DNA of 64,000 nt, from NCBI GenBank assembly GCA_021442155.1, contig CM038222.1, positions 17,329,908 to 17,393,907 of the forward strand. Reading direction: 5' to 3'. Positions within the stretch are counted from its first letter, which is position 1. Each line of letters begins with the position of its first letter. The translations under genes were made by a program, and so were the position numbers. The notes under the pieces are model-generated. The model saw only the letters and a program-made list of their open reading frames with translations. It did not search any database and was not told the origin of the DNA. Shown here piece by piece: positions 46,512 to 57,795 of this stretch. This stretch comes from Cymbidium sinense (Eukaryota; Streptophyta; Magnoliopsida; Asparagales; Orchidaceae).

Positions 46512-47860
46512 TCTCTTATATCCTTAGGAGGTTTCCGCTTTTGGCTAGTTTTTTCTCTATTGGTTGAGCTTTTGCTGTGTGTTTTCTTACTAGCTGGAGT
46601 ATTAGCTTCTTGTATAATTTTCCTCTTTCTAGCTTGGTGTTTCTAGCATCTTGTTTGCTAGGTTCTTTTTTGGTGCCCTTTATTGGTTTTGTCGATGGTT
46701 TTGTTCTGCTATTTTGCCTTTCTTTGGTTGTTGCTTTTGTTGTTGGGTGGGTTTTTTTTCCTTGTGGTTTGTCCATTGGTTGGATGTTTATCTAGCTATT
46801 TATTTTAGCTTTTTTTGGGCTTCTTTTTTTTCTATTGGTTTGTTTGGTTCTCTTGCTCTTTCCTGGATATTTTTCTTGGGTGCTCTGTTGTGTGGCTACT
46901 CTGTTGGCTATTTCCTTTCCTTTGGTGTGTGCCTTGGTGGCTTTGGATTGATGTTGTTTTGGGCTTTGTTGGCATGGTGCCTTGGTGGCTTTGGATTGGT
47001 GTTGTTATGGGCTTTGTCGGCTTGGTGCCTTGGTGGCTTTGGATTAATGTTGTTGTGGGCTCTATTGTCTTTGTCATTGAGGGCTCTTTTCTTTTTCTTT
47101 TTTTGGGTTGTGAACTTTTTTTCTCCCTCTTTTTAAAAGAGGTGTTCATATTTGGTTTTGTTGGCATTGATTTATGTTAATTTTATATGTTGCTCTCCTA
47201 TCTCTTTCTATTTCCTTAGCTTCATTTTTTCTTTGGCTGGTTGGTTATTATGATAGGTTTGTATTTTTCTTTAGCTAGGATGGCTATGATGATATGATGG
47301 ATTTTTTCCTTGATATGTTTGTGGCTGGTGACTTTTCCTATTTATAACCCTTATTTGAAGCAATATACACTTAGGATTTGATGCCCCTCATTATTATGAT
47401 TATCCTTTTTTCCTCATTTCTAAGCCTGAGTTTTTTTTTAATGTTTTTTGATCTCCTTCTAGCTGAGATTTCCAGCAGGTTGTAGGATCTCTTTTTTAGT
47501 TACTCTCTTCTTTTTCTTGGAGGGAGCTGGAGTCTTACTGATGGCCTCTTTTTTCTTAGATGGCTGGAGTTGTCTCAATTGTAGGATGCAGGTTTCCTTT
47601 TCTTATGGATCTTCATCTCTTTGGAGGTTCTTTTGGAGCTCCGTGGATTCTTCCACTTTGTCTCCTTTTGCTTAGCTTTTTTAGTTTTATCTTTTTTTTC
47701 TTTATTGCTCTTTAATGAATTAGCATAGGGACCAAACTCTTTAAGATTCTCCTATGGCTCATTTGAGCAGTAGTATTTATCTTTTTGAGCTTAGTCTCTA
47801 ATATGGTCTTATTATACCTATTTTTTTGAGCAATAATTTCCTTCTAGTTAAAAAGAAAAG
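46512..47860. other. T/G-rich non-coding block of unknown origin
   Basis: About 1.35 kb very rich in T, with TTTTTCTTTT and GGTTTTG phrases. It ends in a purine-rich stretch (AAAAAGAAAAGAAA) just before CCCTAAA begins. Long hydrophobic plus-strand frames (46651-47136, 46815-47180) and a lysine/threonine-rich minus frame (46832-47167) reflect composition and overlap each other. It could be an untranslated tail of the preceding remnant or the damaged gag side of a minus-strand element. I cannot decide. Confidence 0.5.
46931..47074. repeat. 48-bp minisatellite, three units
   Basis: Units begin at 46931, 46979 and 47027 with GCCTTGGTGGCTTTGGATT. The period of 48 is a multiple of three, so both strands keep a repeating 16-residue reading (minus strand QSHQGT.PTKP). 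The third unit decays at its end. Confidence 0.9.
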
Positions 47861-48556
47861 AAACCCTAAACACTAAACCCTAAACCCTAAACCCTAAAAT
47901 ATAAACCCTAAAATCCTAAACCCTAAAGACTAAACACTAAACTTTAAACCGTAAACCATAAACTCTAACACTAAACCCTAAACCCTAAATCCCTAAACCC
48001 TAAAACCCTAAACCCTAAACCCTAAAATCCTAAACCCTAAACCCTAAACCCTATACCCTAAAAACTTAAAAACATAAACCAAAACTAAATAAATCTAAAA
48101 ATAAAATGAAAAAAAACATAAACCTAAATAAGACGAAAAAATAAAATAAAATAAAATCCTAAACTAAAACCTAAACCTAAACCTAAAAATAAAATAAAAT
48201 AAAAAATAAAAAATACTAAAATAAAATAAATAAAAACCTAAACTAAACTAAAAAATAAAAGAAATCTATGAATAAAAAACCTAAATAAAATAAAATAAAC
48301 CTAAAGTAAAATAAAATAGAAATTAAATAAAAACCTAAACTTAAAAAATAAACCTAAAATTAAATAAAAAATAAAACCTAAACCCTAAACAAAAAACTAA
48401 ACTTAAAATATAAATAAAATAAATGAAATAAAATAAACTTAAACCTAAACTAAACTAAAATAAATAAAACCTAAACCTAAACCCAAAATAAACTAAACCT
48501 AAACCTAAACCTAAACTAAATAAAATAAACTAAACTAAAAATAAACCTAAAACTAA
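47861..48556. repeat. Telomere-like array, block 7
   Basis: Starts abruptly with canonical ACCCTAAAC after the T-rich block. It has the CTTAAAAACATAAACC transition near 48063 and decays to CCTAAA/AAATAAA before breaking into ladder sequence at about 48557. No gene. Confidence 0.95.
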
Positions 48557-50530
48557 CCTGGGGAGAAGGGAGTGATTTAACTCCATTGGGGAAAATCAAA
48601 TTGGGTTTAATTTAATTTGAGTTAATGTATGGACCCTGTCGGTGTGCGATGAACCCACTTAGGAGGGGCTATATCAGCCTTGAGCTACCTCAGGTTTATA
48701 AATCCAAAGTGATAGTCTACTAGCTATGGGGTAGAGCTAGCCAACCTAAGGGGTTGCCTTTCAGTGTGTAATGGCTATGCTAGGAAGAAGGTGTAGCAGA
48801 CTTGCATCTTCTAAAGCAAGGAACAACCACTAAGGTGACCTATTGGATGCACAACAAATTGAACCAGACTTAGGGAAACTACTGAGTGAATGTCACTAGG
48901 GACTTATGTTTACTCAAAAGTAGTCAGGATTAATTTTATCTTAATTTCATGTGATTTGATATGGTTTTTTTGTTTTAGTTTGATTTTGAATTAAGGGCAT
49001 ATCCACTGGGGATGTGAGCTCAGTCAAATTTGATAGATCTAATTTATGGATCATGTTAGTGTGCGATGGACCCCCTAAGAAAGGGCTATATTATACTTGT
49101 CCTATCTCAGATTTATATATTCAAAGGGATAGTCTACTAGCCACAGGGTGGAGCTAGCCAACCTAACGGGTTTCCTTTCAGTGTGAAATGGCTATGCTAG
49201 GAAGAAGGCATAATAAACTTACATCTTCTAAAGAAGGGAACAATCACTGGGGTGACATGTTGGTAGCACAACAAATCAAACTGACTTAGGGGCGACTATA
49301 GAGTGAATTATGCTGGGTACTTATATCAACTCAAGAGTAGTTAGGCGATTCCAATAGGGAGTTTTGTTGATATTGCCCTAAAGATAGGATGCCTGCTTAG
49401 GAAAAGGTACCACTAGGGTGTCCTCCTAATCCACAAGTGAATATGTATTTTGTTTATATGTTTGTGTGGACCTTGTTGGTGTGTAAGGGACCACACTGAG
49501 AAGGGGCTGTTTCAGCCTTGACCTATCTCAAATTTACTGGACTAAGAGAGAAATTGCACTTCCACATGATGGATTCTCCAACTATAGGGGTGATTACTAG
49601 GAAAGGAGAACTTTCCAATCTGATAGTAACCTGGGTAGTGTCTAAATGGGGTCGCAAAGGATGTGATCCAAATATAATGCCCACAAAGGATGTGTTGCAA
49701 GGGGCATTATCCTGAGCCCTAGAAAAGAAATCCTATAGGTGTACATTGGCCAACTCAAGGAGAAAGCATAACAGACTTACATCTGCCATGAGTGGTGTAT
49801 CCTAAGGTGCGAGAACCAAACAACTTAAGGTGTATCCATTAACATGAGTAATGTATCCGTTAGCATAGTGAGAACCAACCAACTTAAGGTGCCTGTCAGT
49901 GTGCAATGATCATGCTGGAAAGAAAGCGTGTTGGCTTACAACTTTTCAAGTGAAACTGATCATCAGGATAGTCTATCATTGGTGGGACAGATGTCATCTG
50001 ACCTAGAGTGACTACTAAATGGGGAGCTCCGAGGAAGGACTGGACCCATACTTGAAGTAGTCAGGAGGGAAGGATGCGCTTGGGGACTTATCCTAAACCT
50101 CAAATATACTCAACCCAGTTAGTGGACGAAGGCTAATTCAAGAAAAAGCATAGTATACTCACATCATCTTAAATGAACCCAACATAAGGTAGCTTATCGA
50201 CCACATAGTAAGACCTACCAAACTAACAAGGCACTCATCGATGTGCAGTGGCCAAGTAAAGAAGGAAAGCATAACAGACATACATCCTCCAAAGCAAGGA
50301 GACCAATAGGGTGACACACTAGTTGGGCAGCACATTAGCTCGACCTAGAGCAGCTAATGAGTGAGTGCGGTTGGGGGTGTTATCTCAACACAGAGTAGCC
50401 CGAGATAAAATATATCTTTTTGTGTGTAGTTTATGTTTTTGTTATGTCGATGAAGAATAATATACCACTTGAGTTCCTTATACATACACTAAACACATCG
50501 TGGCAGATTCACAAAAAGAATACTTTCAAC
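48557..50530. repeat. Ladder of degenerate tandem repeats, copy C (left-truncated)
   Basis: Begins at a sharp junction from CCTAAAACTAACC into GGGGAGAAGGGAGTGATTT, which corresponds to about 4158 in copy A. The AT array and TCCACTAGGGA segment seen in A and B are thus missing. The ladder units match 4210-6130 and 25631-27500, and it runs uninterrupted into integrase DNA through CAACATGGAAGAGATTGAATT. That makes it an empty-site reference for the 13.9-kb insertion. Confidence 0.8.
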
Positions 50531-50589
50531 ATGGAAGAGATTGAATTCAAAATAGAATTTTTATTGATGATAATTACTTTCAAACATGT

Positions 50590-51660
50590 TTTATAATATT
50601 TATTTAAGTAGAGCATCTTGAATGAAAGCATTGGTCACTCTCGCTTATGATTAATAAGCTGATAACATCCTCCTTCGTAGGCCTTCTCTATGGTAAAAGG
50701 GCCTTCCCAAGTGTGTTCAAACTTGTCTCCCATCTTATGACGGGCAACAATCAATCTCCTTAGAACAAAAATAAGCTCTCTTACTTGAAAAGCTCTAGGA
50801 CGGACCAACTTATTATGAGCATGAATCATTTTAGCTTTGTACAACTTGAGGTTTTGGCATGCTAGCAGGTATCTCTCCTCCAAACCATCAAGCTCTTCTA
50901 ACTGCAACTTGGTGTTCTACTCTGTTGTGATCTTTCTACCCACAACTATCCTTAGTGATTGGAGTTGGACTTCTAATGGTAGAATGAATTCAGACCCATA
51001 CACTAAGGAAAAAGGAGTAGATTGAGTTGGAGTTCTATATGTGGTGCGATAAGCCCACAAGGCTTCAATTAACTGCTCATGCCACGGTCGCTAATTATTG
51101 TCGAGTGTCTTTTATAGTATTTGGTTAAGAGCTTTGTTGAATGCTTTTGCTAAGCCATTTGCTTGCCATCAAATAGTTGATGGTAGAATATCTCCAATCT
51201 ATGTTGTGTCTCTGGGAATATTTGTTGATCTTGGTGCTCTTGAATGTAGTACCATTATCAAAATAATTCATTGAGGCATTCCAAACCTATATACTATATG
51301 GTTCCTAAAAAAATGGAGCACATGCTGAGCTGTGACCTCTCTGAGCGGAATCACCTTCGCCCATTTGGAAAAGTAAACAGTAGGAGCTAAGATGAATATA
51401 TGACCGTTGGAAGAAGGAGAATCAATTGAACTCACTATGTCGGTACCCCAACACTCAAATAGCCATGAGGCTTAATGTAGAATGTTGGGTGATTAGTGTA
51501 GGACCACACCGTCTATTTAACATTTGTGTCATCGCCTAGCCATATCCATGTAATCTTTGATCATTGACGGCCAATAGTATCATAGTGTTTTGATCTTGGC
51601 TTTCATCTTTGGACCAGATTGGTTGGCTCCACATAATCCTAAGTGTGCCTCAGTCATGAT
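50590..51660 (-). pseudogene. Tat-lineage integrase remnant, copy C
   Basis: The minus-strand stretch 50635-50907 gives the integrase C-terminal region (GDKFEHTWEGPFTIEKAYEG). Core fragments lie up to about 51480, and a zinc-binding-region end, CGANQSGPKM, lies near 51605-51640. Several frameshifts and stops separate the pieces. Unlike copy B, the 95-base core segment is present. Confidence 0.85.
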
Positions 51661-51905
51661 CTTATGGGTTTCATGCTTGTCTAAACAACATAACCACATA
51701 TGATCAAAAGACTGCCCATATAAGACACCATCCACAAGAGCATATGCTTCATCTGATGGGCTTAGGACTTATTTTAAGATAATTTTACTATGTTTAAGTA
51801 ATCCATGAATGGTTACCTACAATATAACTCCTCATCCTTCTTGGCAATGGCAACCTCCCCTCTAAGAGAGTACATTTTGATGAGTTAAATATTAATAAGG
51901 AATAA
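51661..51905 (-). pseudogene. Degraded linker between integrase and second RNase H, copy C
   Basis: Corresponds in position and nucleotide similarity to 42481-42775, but no open stretch survives. Only short phrases of the linker remain on the minus strand. Confidence 0.6.
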
Positions 51906-51908
51906 GAC

Positions 51909-52375
51909 TTATCTATTTTGGACCTTTACTGATATGGAATCATCCTCCAAATATGCCAACTCCTTATAAAGCTTGGCTAAAGCATACGCTATAGCATTCT
52001 CTCCATGAGAAATATTATAAATGGTAACCTCTAGTATTTGGGCCAACAACTCCATGGTGTACTTGTGGTAGTGATGGAGCTTGGGCTTTATAACCTTATA
52101 CGACCTAGCGATTTGGTTGATAACTAGTTGAGAATCCCCAAAGATGTTGATGTTTTGGATGCTTAGAGTAATGACTAAATCCAGATCGACAATCATAGCC
52201 TCATATTTGGCTTCATTATTGGAGCAAGGATTGGACAATTGATATGAGAATCTCATCACATCATGGTCCAAAGTTAAGAGAACTATTCCTACCCCTACCT
52301 CTCCTAGAATAGTAAATTATGGTTCTTTTCCTCTTTGAGAAAAAGTCACAATATCAAAGTACCTCTCACAATAGT
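51909..52375 (-). pseudogene. Second RNase H remnant of the Tat element, copy C
   Basis: A 120-residue minus-strand open stretch (51909-52271) contains NNEAKYEAMIVDLDLVI, IFGDSQLVINQIARSYKV and HGENAIAYALAKL. These are the central and last parts of the extra RNase H typical of Tat elements. The catalytic D of GDSQ is kept. A further piece with YFD at about 52360 keeps the first acidic residue, but a frame break separates it. Confidence 0.87.
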
Positions 52376-52379
52376 GAAT

Positions 52380-53215
52380 GCTAGTATCCCATAAGTTCAT
52401 GATTTGTTCAACGGGGAGATCATCACTAAGCAAAGAGTTAGCAAGAAGTGCATGTGCCACTAAGAAATCTATTAGAGCTTTTCCTTTCACCACATGGAGG
52501 GGTACAAAGGTAATGTCAAACTACAAGAAGATAATGGACCATCATGCCAACCTCCAGATAGCATCGGCCATGTCATATGATATTGTAGTGAATTGATCCT
52601 AGAGATTAGATTCACCTTATGAGGAAGAATGTAGTGCTATAGCTTTTGGGATGCAAAGATTATAGCTAGGAAATGCTTCTCAATGAGTGGATAATTAGCC
52701 TCGGTAGGGATTAGATGATGGTTGGGGTAGTAGAGTGCATTTTCTTTCCCTTCATTATTAGCTTGGGCTAATAAAGCACCAAGGGAGTCATATAATGTAG
52801 CAGTGTAAAGTATGAGTAGTTTGTCTGGGACATGGACAGTTAGAACTAGTGGCATCATCAAATAATGCTTGATGTCTTTGAAGGCATGCTCACACTTGTC
52901 ATCCTAATTGAACTTGATGTCCTTTCTGACAAGTGCTAAGAATGACTGACATCTTCTCGACAGGTTGGATATAAAGCCTATTAGATATGCCAACTAACCT
53001 TGGAATGATTTGAGTTGAGTTAAAATTTTAGGGTGTGGCTATTCGAATATTTCTTTAATCTTCTCTAAATTGATTTTGATTCCCTGGTGTCGGACAACAA
53101 ACCCAAGGAATTTCCCCGAAGCTACTCCATATTAACACTTCAAGGAGTTCATTTTAAGGTTAAATTATCTTAGCTATTCAAAAACTACTCTTAAGTCAAA
53201 GAGATGGTATTCCTT
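52380..53215 (-). pseudogene. RT connection and RT-linked RNase H remnant, copy C
   Basis: The minus-strand stretch 52637-52861 reads PDKLLILYTATLYDSLGALL and ENALYYPNHHLIPTEANYPL, matching the RT-linked RNase H of copy B. The connection region up to 53215 is recognisable by nucleotide similarity to 43740-44040 but is interrupted by stops. Confidence 0.83.
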
Positions 53216-53785
53216 TTCTACTTTTGACCACGAGATCATCAACATAGCACTCGACTTGATGATGAATGAGTTCATCAAAGATTCGAGTGAAAGCTTGCTA
53301 GTATGTAGCATTAGCATTTTTAAGGCTAAAAGGCATGACCTTATAGAAATAGATTTTGATCAGGGACTTTATAGAAATAGATTTCAATCAGGGATCTTAT
53401 AGAAATTGATTTTGATCAGGGTTCTAAAAATAGGGTTTCTTTCATCTTTAGGGGCCATCTTTATTTGGTTATATCTTGATGAGCCATCCATGAAAGAGAA
53501 AACTACATGAGATGAGGCAATGTCCACCATCAGCTCTGGGATTGGTAGTGAAAATTCATCTTTTGGGCATGCCTTATTTAAATTCCTAAAATTGATGCAC
53601 ATGGAAATTTGACCATTCTTTCTCTTAACTAAGATGACATTGGCTAACCGGGTAGGTATTTTCTTCCCGGATGAAGCTTGCATTGATCAATTTCTTGACT
53701 TCATAAATGACCCATTGTTCTATGTCTAATCATGTGTGTTTAGGAGCTTGCTTGATAAGGTTACCAGTAGGCTCTATTGCCAGTT
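53216..53785 (-). pseudogene. Reverse transcriptase remnant, copy C
   Basis: The minus-strand stretch 53384-53683 carries ANVILVKRKNGQISMCINF, NKACPKDEFSLPIPELMVD and VFSFMDGSSRYNQIKMAPKD. The YVDD box is intact at 53235-53246. Between them, 53330-53415 holds a local triplication of a TAGAAATNGATTTNGATCAGGG-like phrase (written in part) that breaks the frame. The enzyme would be non-functional. Confidence 0.87.
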
Positions 53786-54610
53786 TATGGACTGCTGCTT
53801 TAGGAGCCAATCAGGCATCTCTTCATAACTTGATGCAAAGCAGTCCTTAAACTTAGTCAATAGCCTAACTAAGTCATTGGTTTCAATTTCATTCAACAAA
53901 CATTGATGAAGGTCAGGTGTGGATCATCTGTAGTTCTTATGTTGATTTCCTTGAGCTCATCGATGGTTGACTTGATATCTTCTTCAAACTCTGGTGGTGC
54001 ATCTTTGACTTCAAAATTATTTGGATCACCTGAAGTTTCTAAGCATAGCTCCTCATATGTGTTAATGTTCTTTGAAAAGAACCTATCAAATTTCAAATGA
54101 ATGGTGATGACTATGCAATAGTCATTATCATCGATTGGACCCACTATACCGAATCATAGTCTCGGTCTTGATTGAGAGCTTTTGTATTTGTTCTTCCATA
54201 TTCTTTAGAAGTAGTTTGATCTATGCTTTGACCAAGTATGTGGGATTAACCCTTTCTTTGCTAAATTATGAACACAAGTCAAGTACAAATCAATTGGTAA
54301 TTCTATTAAATCTTTATATGAATCATCTTCAAGTTCGACATCAACTTCTTGACTTGAGGATGATCCTCCCATAAAGAATCTTTGAGTCTTCACACCTGTG
54401 GATGACTTAGGGGCTTACTTAACTACCCAACCTTCAACTTTTTGAGAGGAAAGTAGTGTTAGAGCCAAGGTTCCCAACTAATTCCTAACTATTTCACATA
54501 TAGACTTGGATACACATATGCTTTGCTTTGGAGCCTAGTCTTCATCACTGTCTGGCTCAAGTGTCACCTCCAATGGAATCTACCATTGAGAAGAGCTAGC
54601 TCATGTGCTA
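53786..54610 (-). pseudogene. Protease-RT linker remnant, copy C
   Basis: Two minus-strand pieces, 53893-54144 (MGPIDDNDYCIVITIHLKF, then TYEELCLETSGDPNNFEVKD) and 54205-54393 (SSSSQEVDVELEDDSYKDLI, then LIPHTWSKHRSNYF), form an acidic linker before RT. The matching sequence in copy B is 44750-45373. I know of no enzymatic role. Confidence 0.72.
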
Positions 54611-55009
54611 ACCATATAAGACTCATCCTATGAACTAAATTATAAGTCTATATGGATAGGAAGTGTACTCTTGGTAGCTGGGACATATCTTCTGTTAAGT
54701 TGCCAGTAAGGATGTTTTCCACCACTACTACCTGAATTGGCTTGGCCTCTTCCTACTAGTGGAGGTCTAGGTCATTCCCACCTATGTTTGAATAGATATG
54801 ACGTGGGTGGAATCAAATGACAGGCTCGACTTCCTCCTCCAAGACTATTTCCTCTCCATTTTATTTTTTTTCATTTTCTTTTTTCTTTTTCTTTTTTCCT
54901 TTCCTCTTTGTTTTTGTTTTTCTTTTTATTTTTCTTTTTATTTTATTTATAAACTTTGGCCAAGTTCACAAGAATAGACTTATTGATTTTGAGGGATGTA
55001 GTCCACAAC
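54611..55009 (-). pseudogene. Basic linker remnant with oligopurine tract, copy C
   Basis: Equivalent to 45421-45760. The + strand at about 54835-54950 is C/T-rich, so the pol strand is a GAAAAAG-type tract that would encode lysine and glutamate runs. The plus-strand hydrophobic frame at 54817-55038 is a shadow. Confidence 0.6.
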
Positions 55010-55247
55010 CTCATATATGCCAACCTCGTGAACTATAAATGGCTTGAGATCTCTTTTGACATAGTAGAGGATCCCACCTCTCATGAACTTCATACACTGA
55101 TGTAGAGAAGATAGAACTATGTTATTCTCATGTATCTATGGTCTCCCAAGCAAAGCGTTGAAATATGTATCTAACTCTATAATGTGAAACTTGGCTTTAG
55201 TCTTGCAATCATCTATCTCCAAGGGCAACACTATGGAGCCTAAGGCC
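55010..55247 (-). pseudogene. Retroelement protease C-terminal remnant, copy C (truncated)
   Basis: The minus strand reads ALGSIVLPLEIDDCKTKAKF, then LDTYFNALLGRP, a stop and IHEN. This is the protease C-terminal part and extends about 30 residues further toward the N-terminus than copy B. It is cut at 55247 by the inverted end of the second TG...CA element, so the catalytic aspartate and gag are missing. Confidence 0.8.
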
Positions 55248-57795
55248 TATTGACTTCACTTTTGGAGTACGAATTCAACCTTTGCATATTAGACTTAGGA
55301 GTCTTCTAGACACTAAGACTTCCTTACTCATAAGACACTTCTAACAATTAGGTAAACACTTAACCTAAGCCTAAAGACTTAGAAGAGTTAACCATAGCAT
55401 TAAGTTATGCCTTAGGGATTAGAATAATCCCCTAACCCTACAACCCAAATTCAATCTATGTTCACCTTCTCAAACTACACCTCAAGTTTAATTCAGACAT
55501 CAAATTCAAATCCAAAACCAAACCCAAATTCCAAAACCAAATGATTGAAGCCCATGAGCAAATCCAAACTTGAAACCCTTCCTAAGCCATATGACCTATC
55601 CCATAGACTTAGCAAAATCTTAATCCAAATCAATGTAAAATTAGTTGATTTTCTCATAATCAATTTATATCTTCAATCATCTTCCTAAATATAAATCAAA
55701 TCTACATTCAAATGATCAAAACTAAATAAAACTAAATCAAATTAAATCAAAATCCTTCCTAAGCCATATGACCTATCCCATGGACTTAGCCAAATCTTAA
55801 TCCAAATCAAGTCAAACTCAATTGATTTTCTCACAAATCGATCATATTTTTAATCATCTTTACAAATTTAAGTTAAATATACATTTAAATCATCAAAACA
55901 AAATCAAACCAAATCAAAATCCAAACCTAAGCCACATAGCACAACTCCATGGACTTAGCCAAATTTTCGTATTCTAAAACCCAAATTCAATTGATTTTCT
56001 CATGAATCAATCACACCTTCAATCATACTCACAAATATAAATGAAATCTACAATCATCAAGCCAAACTAAAATCAAACCAAGTCAAACCCAACTTAACCC
56101 TTTTGACTTGAAATGTTTAAATGAACTAAAACCCATTTGAACCCAAGACAATTGCAATGGAATTTATATATCAATCCCAATCCAATCCATATATAAACTC
56201 AACTGAATCAAACTCAACCCAAAATCTAGTCAAGTAAACCCAATTGGTCCACTTGACCTTGGGTAAATTTGACCAATTTGAGTTAAGTTCTAATCCTACA
56301 CAAATTAGATTGAACCAAGCCCATCAAAACCTCTAATTATGATTGTTGATCACCAAACTTTGATCCATTATCACAAATTAGGTCAAGCCAAGTCAAGTTG
56401 GTCATTTGACCAAGTCAACCCCTTAACCCATATGAACTCAAGCTAGCCAAATTGCAGCCTAAGAAAAATCCCTTGAAACCAATGATTCATACCAAATCAA
56501 AATCAATATTTGAATATGACTTGACCTTCAATTGAGTGAAACCAAACCCAATTGGCCCTCTTGCCCAAAGTTAACCCAAATTGACCTAAAAGACTAGATT
56601 GGGTCAAATCTAAATATAAACCAAATTGATTGCAACCAATAGCTCAAGTTCATTCCAAATTAATTATTGAACTTGACCAAAGTAATGATTAGACTTAATT
56701 GAACCCAATTGACCTACTTTGCCCAAAGTTACCTAAAGGTTCAAGTTGGCCCAAATCAAAACCAAATCCAAATTAATTGAAACCAAATACTACAATCATC
56801 TTCAATTGGTCAACTAAACCCAAGCCAATTTTGTCAATTTGGTCAAATTGGTCAACTTAACCCATTTGGCCAAAATGAATTAGAATAAGCCAAAATAAAA
56901 TCTAAGCCAAACTAAACCAAAACAATTGAACCAAAACTTCCCAAATAATCATATGAAATTGTCCCAACCCTTGGTTTGACCTAATTTGACTAATTGGTCA
57001 ACTTAACCCAGCCTAACCCAATCTGACCTAAATGAGTAATATTGAGCCAAACCTAACCAAATCAACTCCAATTGACTTGAAATTTGGGCTAATCCACTTT
57101 TGGCTCATTTCAAATCTATCCAAATCAAATCCAATGCCAAATGATCATGCTACCCTTGGGTCAAAGGCATCACATGAGATAAATCACCCATGTAAGTGGT
57201 CATTTCCATTCCTTGGCCACTTGGTACTCTCCTAATGGTCCACCTAGGCACCTAAGACACTGCCTCACCTGACCCAAGGGGTGGTTGGGTCGACCATGAC
57301 CCATGGGGCAATTGAAACCCATAGGATACCCAAGATTCTTCTTTAGTAGCCATCTCCACACTTTCAACCAACCAAGCCGAGCCAACTCACCTCCTCCCTG
57401 CCACCCATGATTCTCTGAGATGGTCGGACGGCCACTAGAAGCCAAACCTGATCCCACCATACCGTCAATATGAAGGGGGGTATACTGTCGCTCGTTTCCA
57501 CTCAAACACACACTAAAATCATTCCTCAAATCTCTAGCTACCCAAGACGAGCAACTATATCCATTCACTAAGCTCCCAAGCTCATTCCTCGATCAAAAAA
57601 TGCCATTCCCATCCATCTCGAAATAAGACACTCCCATTTCCAACCTAACTTCCCCATTTCTCTATCAAACTCAAATTAACTTTGCACGCACCTTCCCTAG
57701 GCCTCATCCAGGAAGAACAAATCATCTCCCAAGCTTCTTGAGCACTAGAGGTGGGACTTTGATCAAAGTTGAGCCCAAATCATCAATTTGTGGCC
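55248..57795 (-). mobile_element. Inverted, truncated second copy of the 13.9-kb element's right end
   Basis: The reverse complement of this stretch matches 37480-41496. Its left edge TATTGACTTCACTTTTGGAG is the counterpart of the element's right terminus (TGTTGACCTGACTTTTGGAG in reverse), with the terminal CA mutated to TA. The CTTCTAAGTC block lies at 55374-55390, the GGTCAA-rich part (as TTGACC) at 56040-57080, and the CAACTTTGATC box near 57760. The other end is missing: at about 57795 it breaks into CTAAA-type repeats. No proteins are recognised, and the 122-residue minus frame at 57200-57568 is unsupported. Confidence 0.78.
55580..56050. repeat. About 170-bp subrepeats in the inverted element copy
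   Basis: The phrase CCTAAGCCATATGACCTATC and ATGGACTTAGCCAAAT-like continuation start at about 55586, 55758 and, in weaker form, 55928. Each is followed by TTGATTTTCTCA and ATCATC..CAAAT. The period is about 170 bases. Confidence 0.75.

Noticed and set aside
46651..47180. Long hydrophobic plus-strand open frames that look like membrane proteins
   Set aside because: They come from T/G-rich composition, overlap in two frames, and include a simple minisatellite. No family pattern is recognisable.
57200..57568. A 122-residue minus-strand open frame as a possible gene
   Set aside because: It lies in the inverted element copy, and the matching part at 37500-38100 has no corresponding open frame that I can see.
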